A DNA stretch of 13,896 nt from CAYUNT01 sp964446285. Its GTDB lineage: Bacteria > Sumerlaeota > Sumerlaeia > SLMS01 > CAYUNT01. The stretch covers positions 1-13,896 of the forward strand of contig CAYUNT010000127.1 in assembly GCA_964446285.1 (NCBI GenBank), read 5' to 3'. The notes under the pieces were generated by a model that was given only the letters and a program-made list of their open reading frames with translations, had not been told where the DNA came from and made no database searches. How positions within the stretch are numbered: the stretch's first letter is position 1; every line of letters begins with the position of its first letter. The translations under genes and the position numbers were made by a program. Below, in pieces: positions 6,686-12,710 of this stretch.

Positions 6686-6843
6686 GGAAGCAAAGAGAGC
6701 AAAACGCGGCTCATTCCGTTACATTAACCCACGCCTCCCGGCACGCGCCACGCGCGAGGCATGCGTGAGCGCGCCAAGCCACCTTGTTGGGATGGCCATT
6801 AGCCCATAAACTCGGGCGCGGTCAATGCAATCAGGAGGGGCGC

Positions 6844-6909
6844 ATGATTTTCGCTTATGTTTCGTCAATAACCGAGAAAACATACCAAGATAAAAGTGGT
6901 CTTTTTTAG
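6844..6909 (+). CDS. Doubtful 21-residue micro-ORF with strong ribosome-binding site
   Basis: ATG at 6844 is preceded by AGGAGG (6833-6838) with a 5-base spacer. The frame runs 21 codons (starting MIFAYVSSITEK, ending SGLF) to TAG. It is A/T-rich compared with the neighbouring genes and has no recognisable family. It lies upstream of the sigma-54-like site, so it would need its own promoter. It may be chance. Confidence 0.15.
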   Translation: MIFAYVSSITEKTYQDKSGLF

Positions 6910-7042
6910 CCACCTTGTCCAGATTGGACCAATGGACCAGCCGGGATTCCAAAGCGGACAGGCAAGAATTGAGGCGAGAGGATCAATTACAACACTAGCA
7001 GCATCAATGATATATAAAAACAGGGTCCCCCAAGATTGCTTC

Positions 7043-7058
7043 CGGCACATTCCATGCT
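7043..7058 (+). promoter_or_regulatory. Sigma-54 (RpoN)-type promoter candidate for glnA
   Basis: CGGCAC-ATTCC-ATGCT: GG at 7044-7045 and GC at 7056-7057 keep the invariant 12-base step of the TGGCAC-N5-TTGCA consensus. Transcription would start near 7069, giving a leader of about 59 bases. In many bacteria glnA is driven from a sigma-54 promoter under NtrC, which makes the placement meaningful. Two consensus positions differ. Confidence 0.5.
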
Positions 7059-7127
7059 CCGCATTTTACGCGATCCCGCGCGTTCATTTATTCACATGCG
7101 GGCCAATCTCCAGGAGGTTCTGATACG

Positions 7128-8555
7128 ATGAAGCCCAAGGAAGTAGTTGATCTCTGCAAACAAAAAGGCGTCAGGTTCATAGATTTGAAGTTCATGGATT
7201 TCCCCGGACTTCAGCAGCACTTCACGGTTCCGGTGTGCCAGTTGAAGGAATCGGTCTTCGAGGAAGGCTTCGGATTCGACGGTTCGTCGATCCGCGGCTG
7301 GCAGGCAATCGACCAGTCGGACATGTTGATCCTCCCGGACCCCGCCACGGCGATGCTCGATCCGTTCTGCGAGATTCCGACGCTTTCGCTCGTGTGCAAC
7401 GTTATTGACCCGATCACCAAGGAAAAATATACGCGCGACCCGCGCAACACCGCCCTCAAGGCCGAAGCGTATCTTAAGAGCACGGGCATCGGCGATGTGG
7501 CCTACATCGGCCCCGAACTCGAATTCTTCATCTTCAATGAAATTCGCTATGACTATAACGCCCACTCTTCCATGCACTTCATCGATTCGGACGAGGCGAT
7601 TTGGAACTCGGCGCGCGACGAACGCTCGACGCACGGACGCCCGAACCTGGGCAGCAAACTCCGCCACAAAGAAGGCTATTTCCCCCTGCCGCCCATGGAT
7701 CAGCTGATGAACGTCCGCAGCGAGATCGTCTCGATCATGGAAGATTGCGACATCGAGATCGAGGCGCACCACCACGAAGTGGCCACGGCCGGACAGTGCG
7801 AAATCGACATGAAGTTCGACACGCTGACGCACATGGCCGACAAATGCGGACTCTACAAATACGTCATCAAGAACGTCTGCCGCCGCCACAACCTGACGGC
7901 CTGCTTTATGCCCAAACCGTTGTTTAGCGACAACGGCTCGGGCATGCACGTTCACGTGTCGATCTGGAAGGGATCGAAGAATCTGTTTGCGGGCAATGGC
8001 TACGCGGGGCTTTCCGAAACAGCGCTCTTCTTCATCGGCGGCATCCTCAAGCACGCCAAAGCCGTTCTGGCCTTTACAAACCCGACGACGAACTCTTACC
8101 GCCGCCTGGTTCCTGGCTACGAAGCGCCGGTCAACCTGGCTTATTCGCAGCGCAACCGTTCGGCCTCCGTGCGCATCCCGATGTATTCAGCCAGCGAGAA
8201 GGCCAAACGTCTCGAGTTCCGCTGCCCCGACCCGTCGGCGAACCCTTACTATGCGTTTTCCGCCGTGCTGATGGCGGGCCTCGATGGCGTTCAAAACCGC
8301 ATCCACCCCGGACAGCCGCTCGACAAGAACATCTACGATCTGCCGGCCGAAGAGGCCAAGGCTGTGCCCAAGACGACCGGCTCGCTCGCCGAGTCGCTGG
8401 CGGCCCTCGAAGCCGATCATGAGTTCCTGCTCAAGGGCGACGTGTTCACCGAGGACGTGATCGAGACATGGATCGAGTATAAGACCACGGCCGAAGTCGA
8501 TGCAATCCGCCTTCGCCCGCATCCTTACGAGTTCTTCATGTATTACGACGTATAA
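7128..8555 (+). CDS. glnA: Glutamine synthetase, type I
   Basis: A 475-residue dodecameric enzyme joining glutamate and ammonia with ATP, the entry point of ammonium assimilation. Motifs in order: the FGFDGSSIRGW latch (49-58), the metal-site segment YIGPELEFFIF (about 126-136), AHHHEVATAGQCEIDMKF with active-site acids, GSGMHVHVS with the ATP/metal histidines, and NPTTNSYRRLVPGYEAPVN for glutamate and ADP. Tyr403 in DKNIYDLPAEE matches the tyrosine adenylylated by GlnE in GSI-beta enzymes (Tyr397 in E. coli), so covalent control is possible. Neither GlnE nor GlnB is in the window. The start has AGGAGG 10 bases upstream. It stands alone, with a sigma-54-like promoter before it and a terminator after it. 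Confidence 0.97.
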   Translation: MKPKEVVDLCKQKGVRFIDLKFMDFPGLQQHFTVPVCQLKESVFEEGFGFDGSSIRGWQAIDQSDMLILPDPATAMLDPFCEIPTLSLVCNVIDPITKEKYTRDPRNTALKAEAYLKSTGIGDVAYIGPELEFFIFNEIRYDYNAHSSMHFIDSDEAIWNSARDERSTHGRPNLGSKLRHKEGYFPLPPMDQLMNVRSEIVSIMEDCDIEIEAHHHEVATAGQCEIDMKFDTLTHMADKCGLYKYVIKNVCRRHNLTACFMPKPLFSDNGSGMHVHVSIWKGSKNLFAGNGYAGLSETALFFIGGILKHAKAVLAFTNPTTNSYRRLVPGYEAPVNLAYSQRNRSASVRIPMYSASEKAKRLEFRCPDPSANPYYAFSAVLMAGLDGVQNRIHPGQPLDKNIYDLPAEEAKAVPKTTGSLAESLAALEADHEFLLKGDVFTEDVIETWIEYKTTAEVDAIRLRPHPYEFFMYYDV

Positions 8556-8633
8556 TCGTCGTTGAGAAAAAGCCCCTTCCAATCCAGCGGTGGTGCAAAC
8601 AGCCGCTGATTTGAGAAACTCTCGACGCAATGA

Positions 8634-8692
8634 AATCGGGCGGAGGTCCGGCGGTGCAGACAAATACCCCGGCCTCCGCCCGATTCTTTTTT
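8634..8692 (+). terminator. Intrinsic terminator of glnA
   Basis: AATCGGGCGGAGG (8634-8646) pairs perfectly with CCTCCGCCCGATT (8673-8685), with an inner CCGG/CCGG pairing, and is followed by CTTTTTT. It lies 79 bases after the glnA stop. The T run makes the plus-strand direction clear. Confidence 0.9.
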
Positions 8693-8708
8693 GCGGTTGC
8701 GTTGCAGG

Positions 8709-8740
8709 TGGGAGGCAGATGGGAGGCAGATGGGAGAAGG
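8709..8740. repeat. 11-bp tandem repeat
   Basis: TGGGAGGCAGA occurs at 8709-8719 and 8720-8730 without change, followed by a partial third unit (TGGGAGAAGG). It differs from the 9-bp arrays in both period and sequence. Confidence 0.8.
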
Positions 8741-8801
8741 AATTGCCCGCTTCGCGATATACTCAAAGCCTGGCGCTCTTTTTTCTGTGCATTTTAAGGC
8801 A

Positions 8802-8837
8802 AGCGTCCCATAGGTCCCATTCGTCCTATAGGTCCCA
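8802..8837 (-). repeat. 9-bp tandem array TGGGACNNA, array C
   Basis: On the minus strand: TGGGACCTA, TAGGACGAA, TGGGACCTA, TGGGACGCT. It lies 36 bp beyond the methyltransferase stop and is inverted relative to array D (9920-9964) on the other side of that gene. Confidence 0.8.
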
Positions 8838-8872
8838 TTTCCATGATACAGCCGCAAGCAGCCGTTTCAGTA

Positions 8873-9865
8873 TCAGGCGGAGGGTGAGGAGGCGGGGCGC
8901 TGAGTGGCGGGGACGTGATCGAGGAAAAGCGGCGAGCCGTCGGGGGCGGTGTTCGTGAGCGGCGCGCGCGAGGCGATGAAAATCGCACGGGGCAAGTCGA
9001 TCGCGGCGCCGGCGGGCCAGCGTGTGGAAAATTGCGGATGCGCGGGCTGTGTGGCGGGCAAATACACGTGCTCGAAATGACGACGCAATTCGGCGAACAC
9101 CCAGTCGCGCCCGGGACGGCAGCCGCGCCCTTCCATGCTCTGATCGGGAATTTGCGCCGGTTCCTCGACGCGGTTCACCTGTCCGTTGTCGGCGTGGCTG
9201 ACCACGGTTTCGAGCAGGAAAAGGCGTCCGCAGCAGGCGGAAAGTTCGCGCAACGCCAGCGCGGGATCCGCCAAATGATACAGCACGCCATACATAAACA
9301 CGATGTCGAACCGGCCCAGGCGGCTGTGATCGCCCTCGCGGCTCAAATCGGCGCACACGGCGCGGAGGGAGGGAACAGAGGGAGCAGAGGAAGCAGAGAA
9401 CGATTCACCGCAGAGGCGCGGAGGGCGCAGAGAACTTCTATCTTCATTTTTCTTCTCTGCGTTTCTCAGCGTCTCTGCGGTGCAATTCTCTTCCGCCTTC
9501 TCCAAACGCCGGCGCAATTCGACCAGGTTTTCTTCGCGTGAATCCGTTGCGGTCACACGGCATCCGCGTTCGAGGAAAAACCCGGTGAGCCGTCCGACGC
9601 CCGCGCCCACCTCCAGAACGCTCGCCCCCGCAAGGTCAAGGCCGAGGCTCGCCAGATGGTCCATGCGCGCGCGATTGAGGTCGTCGTAGATCGGCTTGTC
9701 GAACACCGTCGGCGCGCCATCCAGATAGGCTTCGAGCGAAAAGCCTTCGGGGAGAATAGTTCCACGCGGCTGGGGCGGTTGCGACGAGGCGGCGGTTTCA
9801 GGCGCGCTCGCGCCCGATTTGCCAATTTTGTCAATCAATGCGCGCAAAGGTTCAGGGAGTTTCAT
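8873..9865 (-). CDS. SAM-dependent methyltransferase carrying an in-frame repeat insertion
   Basis: A 330-residue class I (Rossmann-fold) methyltransferase. The SAM-binding motif is VLEVGAGVGRLTGFFLERG (83-101), then VTATDSREENL (104-114) with the ribose-binding acid. Motif IV-like FDIVFMYGVLYHLADP is at 186-201. The later WVFAELRRHFEHVYLPATQP (255-274) resembles methyltransferases found near glycan genes, but the substrate cannot be called. Between the second helix and the third strand, residues about 124-167 do not belong to the fold. They are encoded by a palindromic element (9406-9482) and a 9-bp array (9373-9399). The insertion keeps the frame and sits in a surface loop, so the enzyme may still work. 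The start ATG at 9865 lacks a clear ribosome-binding site. glyA lies upstream on the same strand, 206 bp away. Confidence 0.82.
   Translation of the reverse strand: MKLPEPLRALIDKIGKSGASAPETAASSQPPQPRGTILPEGFSLEAYLDGAPTVFDKPIYDDLNRARMDHLASLGLDLAGASVLEVGAGVGRLTGFFLERGCRVTATDSREENLVELRRRLEKAEENCTAETLRNAEKKNEDRSSLRPPRLCGESFSASSAPSVPSLRAVCADLSREGDHSRLGRFDIVFMYGVLYHLADPALALRELSACCGRLFLLETVVSHADNGQVNRVEEPAQIPDQSMEGRGCRPGRDWVFAELRRHFEHVYLPATQPAHPQFSTRWPAGAAIDLPRAIFIASRAPLTNTAPDGSPLFLDHVPATQRPASSPSA
9373..9399. repeat. 9-bp tandem array GARCAGAGG inside the methyltransferase gene
   Basis: Units GAACAGAGG (9373-9381), GAGCAGAGG (9382-9390) and AAGCAGAGA (9391-9399). They encode the SASSAPSVPS run at residues 157-166. 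The array directly abuts the palindromic element at 9406-9482. Confidence 0.75.
9406..9482. repeat. Palindromic element inserted in frame in the methyltransferase gene
   Basis: The left arm 9406-9434 (begins CACCGCAGAGGCGCGG) and right arm 9453-9482 (ends CGTCTCTGCGGTG) are imperfect inverted copies of 29 and 30 bases, with an 18-base loop. They differ at a few internal positions. The element encodes residues 128-154. The 'CACCGCAGAG...' palindrome resembles a repeat I remember between genes in several environmental phyla, often mis-translated as protein. Confidence 0.8.
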
Positions 9866-9919
9866 GGTTTGGAAAAGAAATCGGGCCGATGTGGCCGGCG
9901 CGGGGAGTGCGGAAGAAGA

Positions 9920-9964
9920 TGGGACGTATGGGACCTATAGGACCTATGGGACGAATGGGACTAT
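9920..9964 (+). repeat. 9-bp tandem array TGGGACNNA, array D
   Basis: Five units: TGGGACGTA, TGGGACCTA, TAGGACCTA, TGGGACGAA, TGGGACTAT. The array lies between glyA and the methyltransferase start, 55 bp upstream of the latter, so it falls in the methyltransferase 5' region. Confidence 0.8.
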
Positions 9965-10027
9965 ACAAGGAGAAAACCAGCCAACGCCCTGAAGACAGGC
10001 TGGGAAAATGGTCTTCTTCCTTTTCGT

Positions 10028-10045
10028 TTTTTCGCGTTTTTCGCG
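10028..10045. repeat. 9-bp tandem duplication TTTTTCGCG
   Basis: TTTTTCGCG occurs twice in perfect tandem (10028-10036 and 10037-10045), preceded by a degenerate copy, CTTTTCGTT. It lies 27 bp beyond the glyA stop. Confidence 0.65.
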
Positions 10046-10071
10046 GTAAAATTCCCTTCTTCCTTATTTGC

Positions 10072-11412
10072 TTATGGCTCCGGTTTATAGAGCGGATAGG
10101 CGGCAGTGAGTTCGGCCACGGCGGCGCGGACGCGCTGGCGCGTTTTTTCGCAGCCGACGTTTTTCAGCGCCTCGACGATCAGGCCGGCAATGCGGCGCAT
10201 TTCGGGTTCTTTCATGCCGCGCGTCGTGAGGGCGGGCGTGCCGATGCGAATGCCCGAAGTGACCATCGGCGGCAGCGGATCAAACGGAATGGCGTTTTTG
10301 TTCACGGTAATGCTGGCCTCTTCGAGCGCTTCCTGCGCGGCGGCGCCCGTCACCTTGAGCGGCGTGAGATCGACCAGGACAAGGTGCGTGTCGGTTCCGC
10401 CGCTGACGAGGCGCAGCCCCTGGCGGGTCAGTTCCTCGCCGAGCGCCTGGCAATTGGCCAGAATTTGCTTGGAGTAGGCCACAAACGACGGTTTGAGCGC
10501 CTCGCCGAATGCCACGGCCTTGGCGGCGATGATGTGCATGAGCGGTCCGCCCTGCAGGCCAGGGAACACGGCGCGGTCGATGGCCTTGGCGTGCGCCTCG
10601 CGGCACAACAACAAGCCCGAGCGCGGTCCGCGTAGTGTTTTGTGCGTCGTCGAGGAGGTGACGTCCGCCACCTGCACCGGCGACGGGATCAGGCGCGCCG
10701 CCACAAGTCCCGCGAAATGCGCCATATCGACGAGGAAAATCGCGCCGATTTCGTCTGCGATCTCGCGGAATTTCACAAAGTCGATCAGGCGCGGATACGC
10801 CGAACCGCCCGTGATGATGAGTTTTGGTTTGTGCTCGCGCGCCAGACGGACCATCTCGTCATAGTCGATCAGTTCCGTGTCTTGCCGGACACCATACTGC
10901 ACGATTTTGTAATACTTGCCTGCGATATTGACCTTGTGTCCGTGTGAAAGGTGGCCGCCATGCGCGAGCGAAAGCGAAAGCGTCGTGTCGCCCGGCTGGA
11001 GAAACGACAGAAACACCGCCTGATTGGCCGTCGAGCCGCTGTGGGGTTGGACGTTGGCGTGTTCGGCGTCGAAGAGGCGTTTGGCGCGCGCCACGGCGAT
11101 GTTTTCCGCAATATCCACCGCCGCGCAACCGCCATAATAGCGCTTGCCCGGATAACCCTCGGCGTATTTCGAGGTCAGCACCGAACCGGCGGCCTGAAGA
11201 ACGGCTTCGGAGGGGAAATTCTCCGAGGCGATCATTTCGAGCGTGGAGGTCTGGCGTTTCCACTCGGCTTCGACGGCGGCATAGACCTCGGGATCGCTTT
11301 GGCGCAGCACGCCGCATTCGGGCATCTTAACGAGCGGCGGAGTGATTGTCTGCGGCACATTGGCGGGGGGCAGAGCGGGAGAAGAAGCGGCGGCGTTGGA
11401 TTCGGTGGACAC
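10072..11412 (-). CDS. glyA: Serine hydroxymethyltransferase
   Basis: A 446-residue PLP enzyme that converts serine and tetrahydrofolate to glycine and 5,10-methylene-tetrahydrofolate. It is the main one-carbon source for thymidylate, purine and methionine synthesis. Family marks: IASENFPSEAV (61-71), KYAEGYPGKRYYGGC (82-96), QPHSGSTANQAVF (122-134), AHGGHLSHG, VDMAHFAGLVAA (228-239) and the PLP-binding lysine Lys258 in VTSSTTHKTLRGPRSG. About 30 extra N-terminal residues, rich in Ala, Pro and Ser, precede the usual beginning near residue 35, which explains the excess over the typical 410-430. The start is GTG at 11412, with GGAGGT 8 bases upstream. Its leader carries several inverted repeats. 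No recognised glycine or SAM riboswitch was seen. A shared transcript with the methyltransferase is possible. Confidence 0.96.
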   Translation of the reverse strand: MSTESNAAASSPALPPANVPQTITPPLVKMPECGVLRQSDPEVYAAVEAEWKRQTSTLEMIASENFPSEAVLQAAGSVLTSKYAEGYPGKRYYGGCAAVDIAENIAVARAKRLFDAEHANVQPHSGSTANQAVFLSFLQPGDTTLSLSLAHGGHLSHGHKVNIAGKYYKIVQYGVRQDTELIDYDEMVRLAREHKPKLIITGGSAYPRLIDFVKFREIADEIGAIFLVDMAHFAGLVAARLIPSPVQVADVTSSTTHKTLRGPRSGLLLCREAHAKAIDRAVFPGLQGGPLMHIIAAKAVAFGEALKPSFVAYSKQILANCQALGEELTRQGLRLVSGGTDTHLVLVDLTPLKVTGAAAQEALEEASITVNKNAIPFDPLPPMVTSGIRIGTPALTTRGMKEPEMRRIAGLIVEALKNVGCEKTRQRVRAAVAELTAAYPLYKPEP

Positions 11413-11512
11413 GTTATATAACCTCCGAAATGATTGGGGGACAGAGAGAAATCAAAACAAGCGGCGCGTCAGGCGGAGCAGGAAAAGGCAATTCGCGCAA
11501 AGGCAAGATGGT

Positions 11513-11536
11513 GGGATTGCGAGGTTCCGCCCTCGC
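11513..11536. repeat. Dispersed repeat GGGATYGCGAG, copy 2
   Basis: GGGATTGCGAGGTTCCGC followed by CCTCGC matches copy 1 (1413-1436) at 21 of 24 positions. The GCGAG-8 nt-CTCGC stem is preserved while loop bases vary. It lies 100 bp upstream of the glyA start. Confidence 0.6.
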
Positions 11537-11553
11537 GCTTTCGCCCTGCCATT

Positions 11554-11593
11554 GCGCACAAGGGCAAGGTTGCTTAGCGCCTTGCCGATGCGC
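11554..11593. repeat. Inverted repeat in glyA leader region
   Basis: GGCAAGG (11563-11569) pairs with CCTTGCC (11580-11586) across a 10-base loop, extended by GCGCA (11554-11558) with TGCGC (11589-11593). There is no T run on either strand, so it is not an obvious terminator. Confidence 0.5.
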
Positions 11594-11653
11594 TGTCAAT
11601 CCGTTCGCCACGTCGAGTCATGCGGTCATTCGCAAGAATCCAATCGAACACGT

Positions 11654-11755
11654 CAGGAACTGTTCAAAGTTACTGGTGGCATGGGCATTTTGCCCGTGAT
11701 TCCGGTGGCTTGGGCGTCTCGCCCAAGATTTTTCCCGCACTTTGAACAGCCCCTG
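11654..11755. repeat. Composite palindromic element: terminal inverted repeats around two hairpins
   Basis: Outer arms CAGGAACTGTTCAAAGT (11654-11670) and ACTTTGAACAGCCCCTG (11739-11755) are inverted at 15 of 17 positions. Inside are hairpin 1, CATGGGCA-TTT-TGCCCGTG (11680-11698), and hairpin 2, CTTGGGCG-TCT-CGCCCAAG (11709-11727). Hairpin 2 belongs to the family also present after groEL. The element is 102 bp with no coding capacity of its own, which resembles a REP- or MITE-like unit. Confidence 0.7.
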
Positions 11756-11799
11756 TCGAACATGTGCTTCAAGGTCGAAATCGTCTTGACCTCGCACCA

Positions 11800-11880
11800 G
11801 GGGAGGGGTGATTTTTCGCCCGGCATTGGGAACAGTGGCGCGCAGGAAATCGGCCGGGCGCACCACTCGCGGCCCTCCCC
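11800..11880. repeat. Nested GC-rich palindrome upstream of the riboswitch
   Basis: GGGGAGGG (11800-11807) is inverted against CCCTCCCC (11873-11880). Nested within it, CGCCCGGC (11817-11824) is inverted against GCCGGGCG (11853-11860), and GGTG/CACC adds further pairing. It could be a second dispersed element or a structured RNA; sequence alone does not decide. Confidence 0.45.
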
Positions 11881-11970
11881 TCCGAGGCAACTCGGATGGG
11901 CGGTTCGCGCTCCTCCCGAGGCAAAGGGTTTCGGAAAAAACGCGGCGGTTGGAGTCCTCTGACCACAAAC

Positions 11971-12285
11971 CGCGCGTCCGATTCGGCCCTTTCCTCGCTC
12001 TCTTCGCCGCCCGGCCGGGAAGTGCGGTGAAAATCCGCCACGGACCCGCCGCTGTAACCGGGGACGAACCCCACACCCGGTCCGATTGCCCGAAACCGCC
12101 GTAAAATGCCGAAAGGCTGGCGGCACACGGGCAAGAGAGCTGATGTGCGCAAACGCAATCGGCCACCGGTTTGAGCCACTATCCTTCCACGGCATTGCGC
12201 CCCTTGGCAAATGCCGCATCGGAAGGACGGGAAGGCGTGGGCAGTAGGACGATCCGGAAGTCAGAAGACCTTCCTGCGCGTGCGC
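11971..12285 (+). ncRNA. Cobalamin (B12) riboswitch
   Basis: The conserved B12-element blocks occur in order on the plus strand: GGGAA (12017-12021); GCGGTGAAAATCCGC (12024-12038); GGACCCGCCGCTGTAACC (12042-12059); GAGCCACT (12173-12180); CGGGAAGGC (12228-12236); and the B12 box AGTCAGAAGACCTTCCT (12259-12275). The box fits AGYCMGgAgaCCkGCcd at 15 of 17 positions. Between GCCACT and GGGAAGGC is a peripheral hairpin, CCTTCC...GGAAGG (12183-12188 with 12220-12225). The outer ends are approximate: CGCGC near 11971 may pair with GCGCG near 12276 as P1. Known members bind adenosyl- or other cobalamins and switch off transport or synthesis genes. The downstream gene on this strand is the secreted protein at 12711. 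Confidence 0.93.
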
Positions 12286-12710
12286 TTCACGTTCACTTCT
12301 CCGTGGACCGAGAAGGGTGAAGCCAGGCGCGCGCAGTTTGGAAGTCGCGCCGGCCCGCCGGATTTTCGCTCGGACTTTATCGAGCGCATTGATCCAGCCC
12401 CTTCGTCGCAACGGCGAAGGGGCTGTTTTCATTTGCGCCCAACGCGCGATAACAGCGGTCTTCCCGGCGGCGATTTCTATCTCCGATTCGCTCAAGAAAG
12501 GATTTTTCATCATGCCCGGAACCTGATTGGGAAAAGGCGCACGGTCTCGCGGAACGTTGGGAACGTGGTTTCCACTGCCAAGTGTTTCTTCGCATTCCGC
12601 ACGTCAAGGTGCCGCAGTTCGTTCCACTCGCAGACACACACACACGCACAGGCGCAGATTCACGATATGCGCCGCGCGCCATTTCCATCCCAATTCCGGA
12701 GATTACTTCT
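12286..12710. other. Long leader between riboswitch and secreted-protein gene
   Basis: No gene seen. It starts with stems that could form an expression platform: TTCACTTCTC with GAGAAGGGTGAA near 12292-12321, and GCTCG/CGAGC at about 12368-12385. The terminator at 12395-12429 follows. The next 280 bases look unstructured and contain an (AC)6 run (12634-12645) and GGAG (12698-12701), the ribosome-binding site of the next gene. A four-codon ORF after AAAGG near 12511 is too short to call. Confidence 0.5.
12395..12429 (+). terminator. Intrinsic terminator, likely riboswitch expression platform
   Basis: CAGCCCCTTCG (12395-12405) pairs perfectly with CGAAGGGGCTG (12415-12425), then TTTTC. It lies 120 bases after the B12 box and 281 bases before the next start codon on the same strand. 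This suggests that transcription stops here when cobalamin is bound. I could not identify the competing antiterminator pairing with confidence. Confidence 0.85.

Larger units (their letters stand above)
6686..7127. other. Divergent promoter region between metallopeptidase and glnA
   Basis: It contains the glnA control region: a sigma-54-like site at 7043-7058 and AGGAGG at 7112-7117. It also has two A/T-rich patches (about 6845-6910 and 6975-7025) that stand out from the surrounding GC-rich DNA. A doubtful 21-codon ORF with a good ribosome-binding site is listed separately. Near 6921-6940, TTGGACCA and ATGGACCA stand in tandem at 9-bp spacing. I found no NtrC-like GCAC-N-GTGC palindrome by eye. 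Confidence 0.5.
8556..8872. other. Convergent intergenic region after glnA
   Basis: No gene seen between glnA (plus) and the methyltransferase (minus). It holds the glnA terminator (8634-8692), an 11-bp tandem repeat (8709-8740) and a TGGGACNNA array (8802-8837). A short palindrome ACGACG-TATAAT-CGTCGT straddles the glnA stop codon (about 8546-8563). Confidence 0.6.
11413..11970. other. Divergent intergenic region between glyA and the cobalamin riboswitch
   Basis: No convincing gene. Long open frames cross it on both strands, but they run into the riboswitch and have no family features. It contains the glyA ribosome-binding site (11421-11426), repeat copy 2 (11513-11536), a 12-bp-paired inverted repeat (11554-11593), a composite palindromic element (11654-11755) and a nested GC-rich palindrome (11800-11880). 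I could not pick out a promoter for either direction. Confidence 0.55.

Noticed and set aside
6719..6952. 77-codon minus-strand open frame upstream of the metallopeptidase
   Set aside because: No ribosome-binding site, no family features, and it runs through the A/T-rich promoter region.
7092..8054. 320-codon open frame antisense to glnA
   Set aside because: Shadow of glnA; Arg/His/Asp-rich composition typical of the complementary frame.
11413..11600. Glycine or SAM riboswitch in the glyA leader
   Set aside because: The expected conserved cores are not visible on the minus strand; only simple inverted repeats are.
11653..12513. 286-codon minus-strand open frame across the glyA-riboswitch gap
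   Set aside because: It overlaps the cobalamin riboswitch, terminator and palindromic element, all better explained as RNA or repeat; no family pattern.
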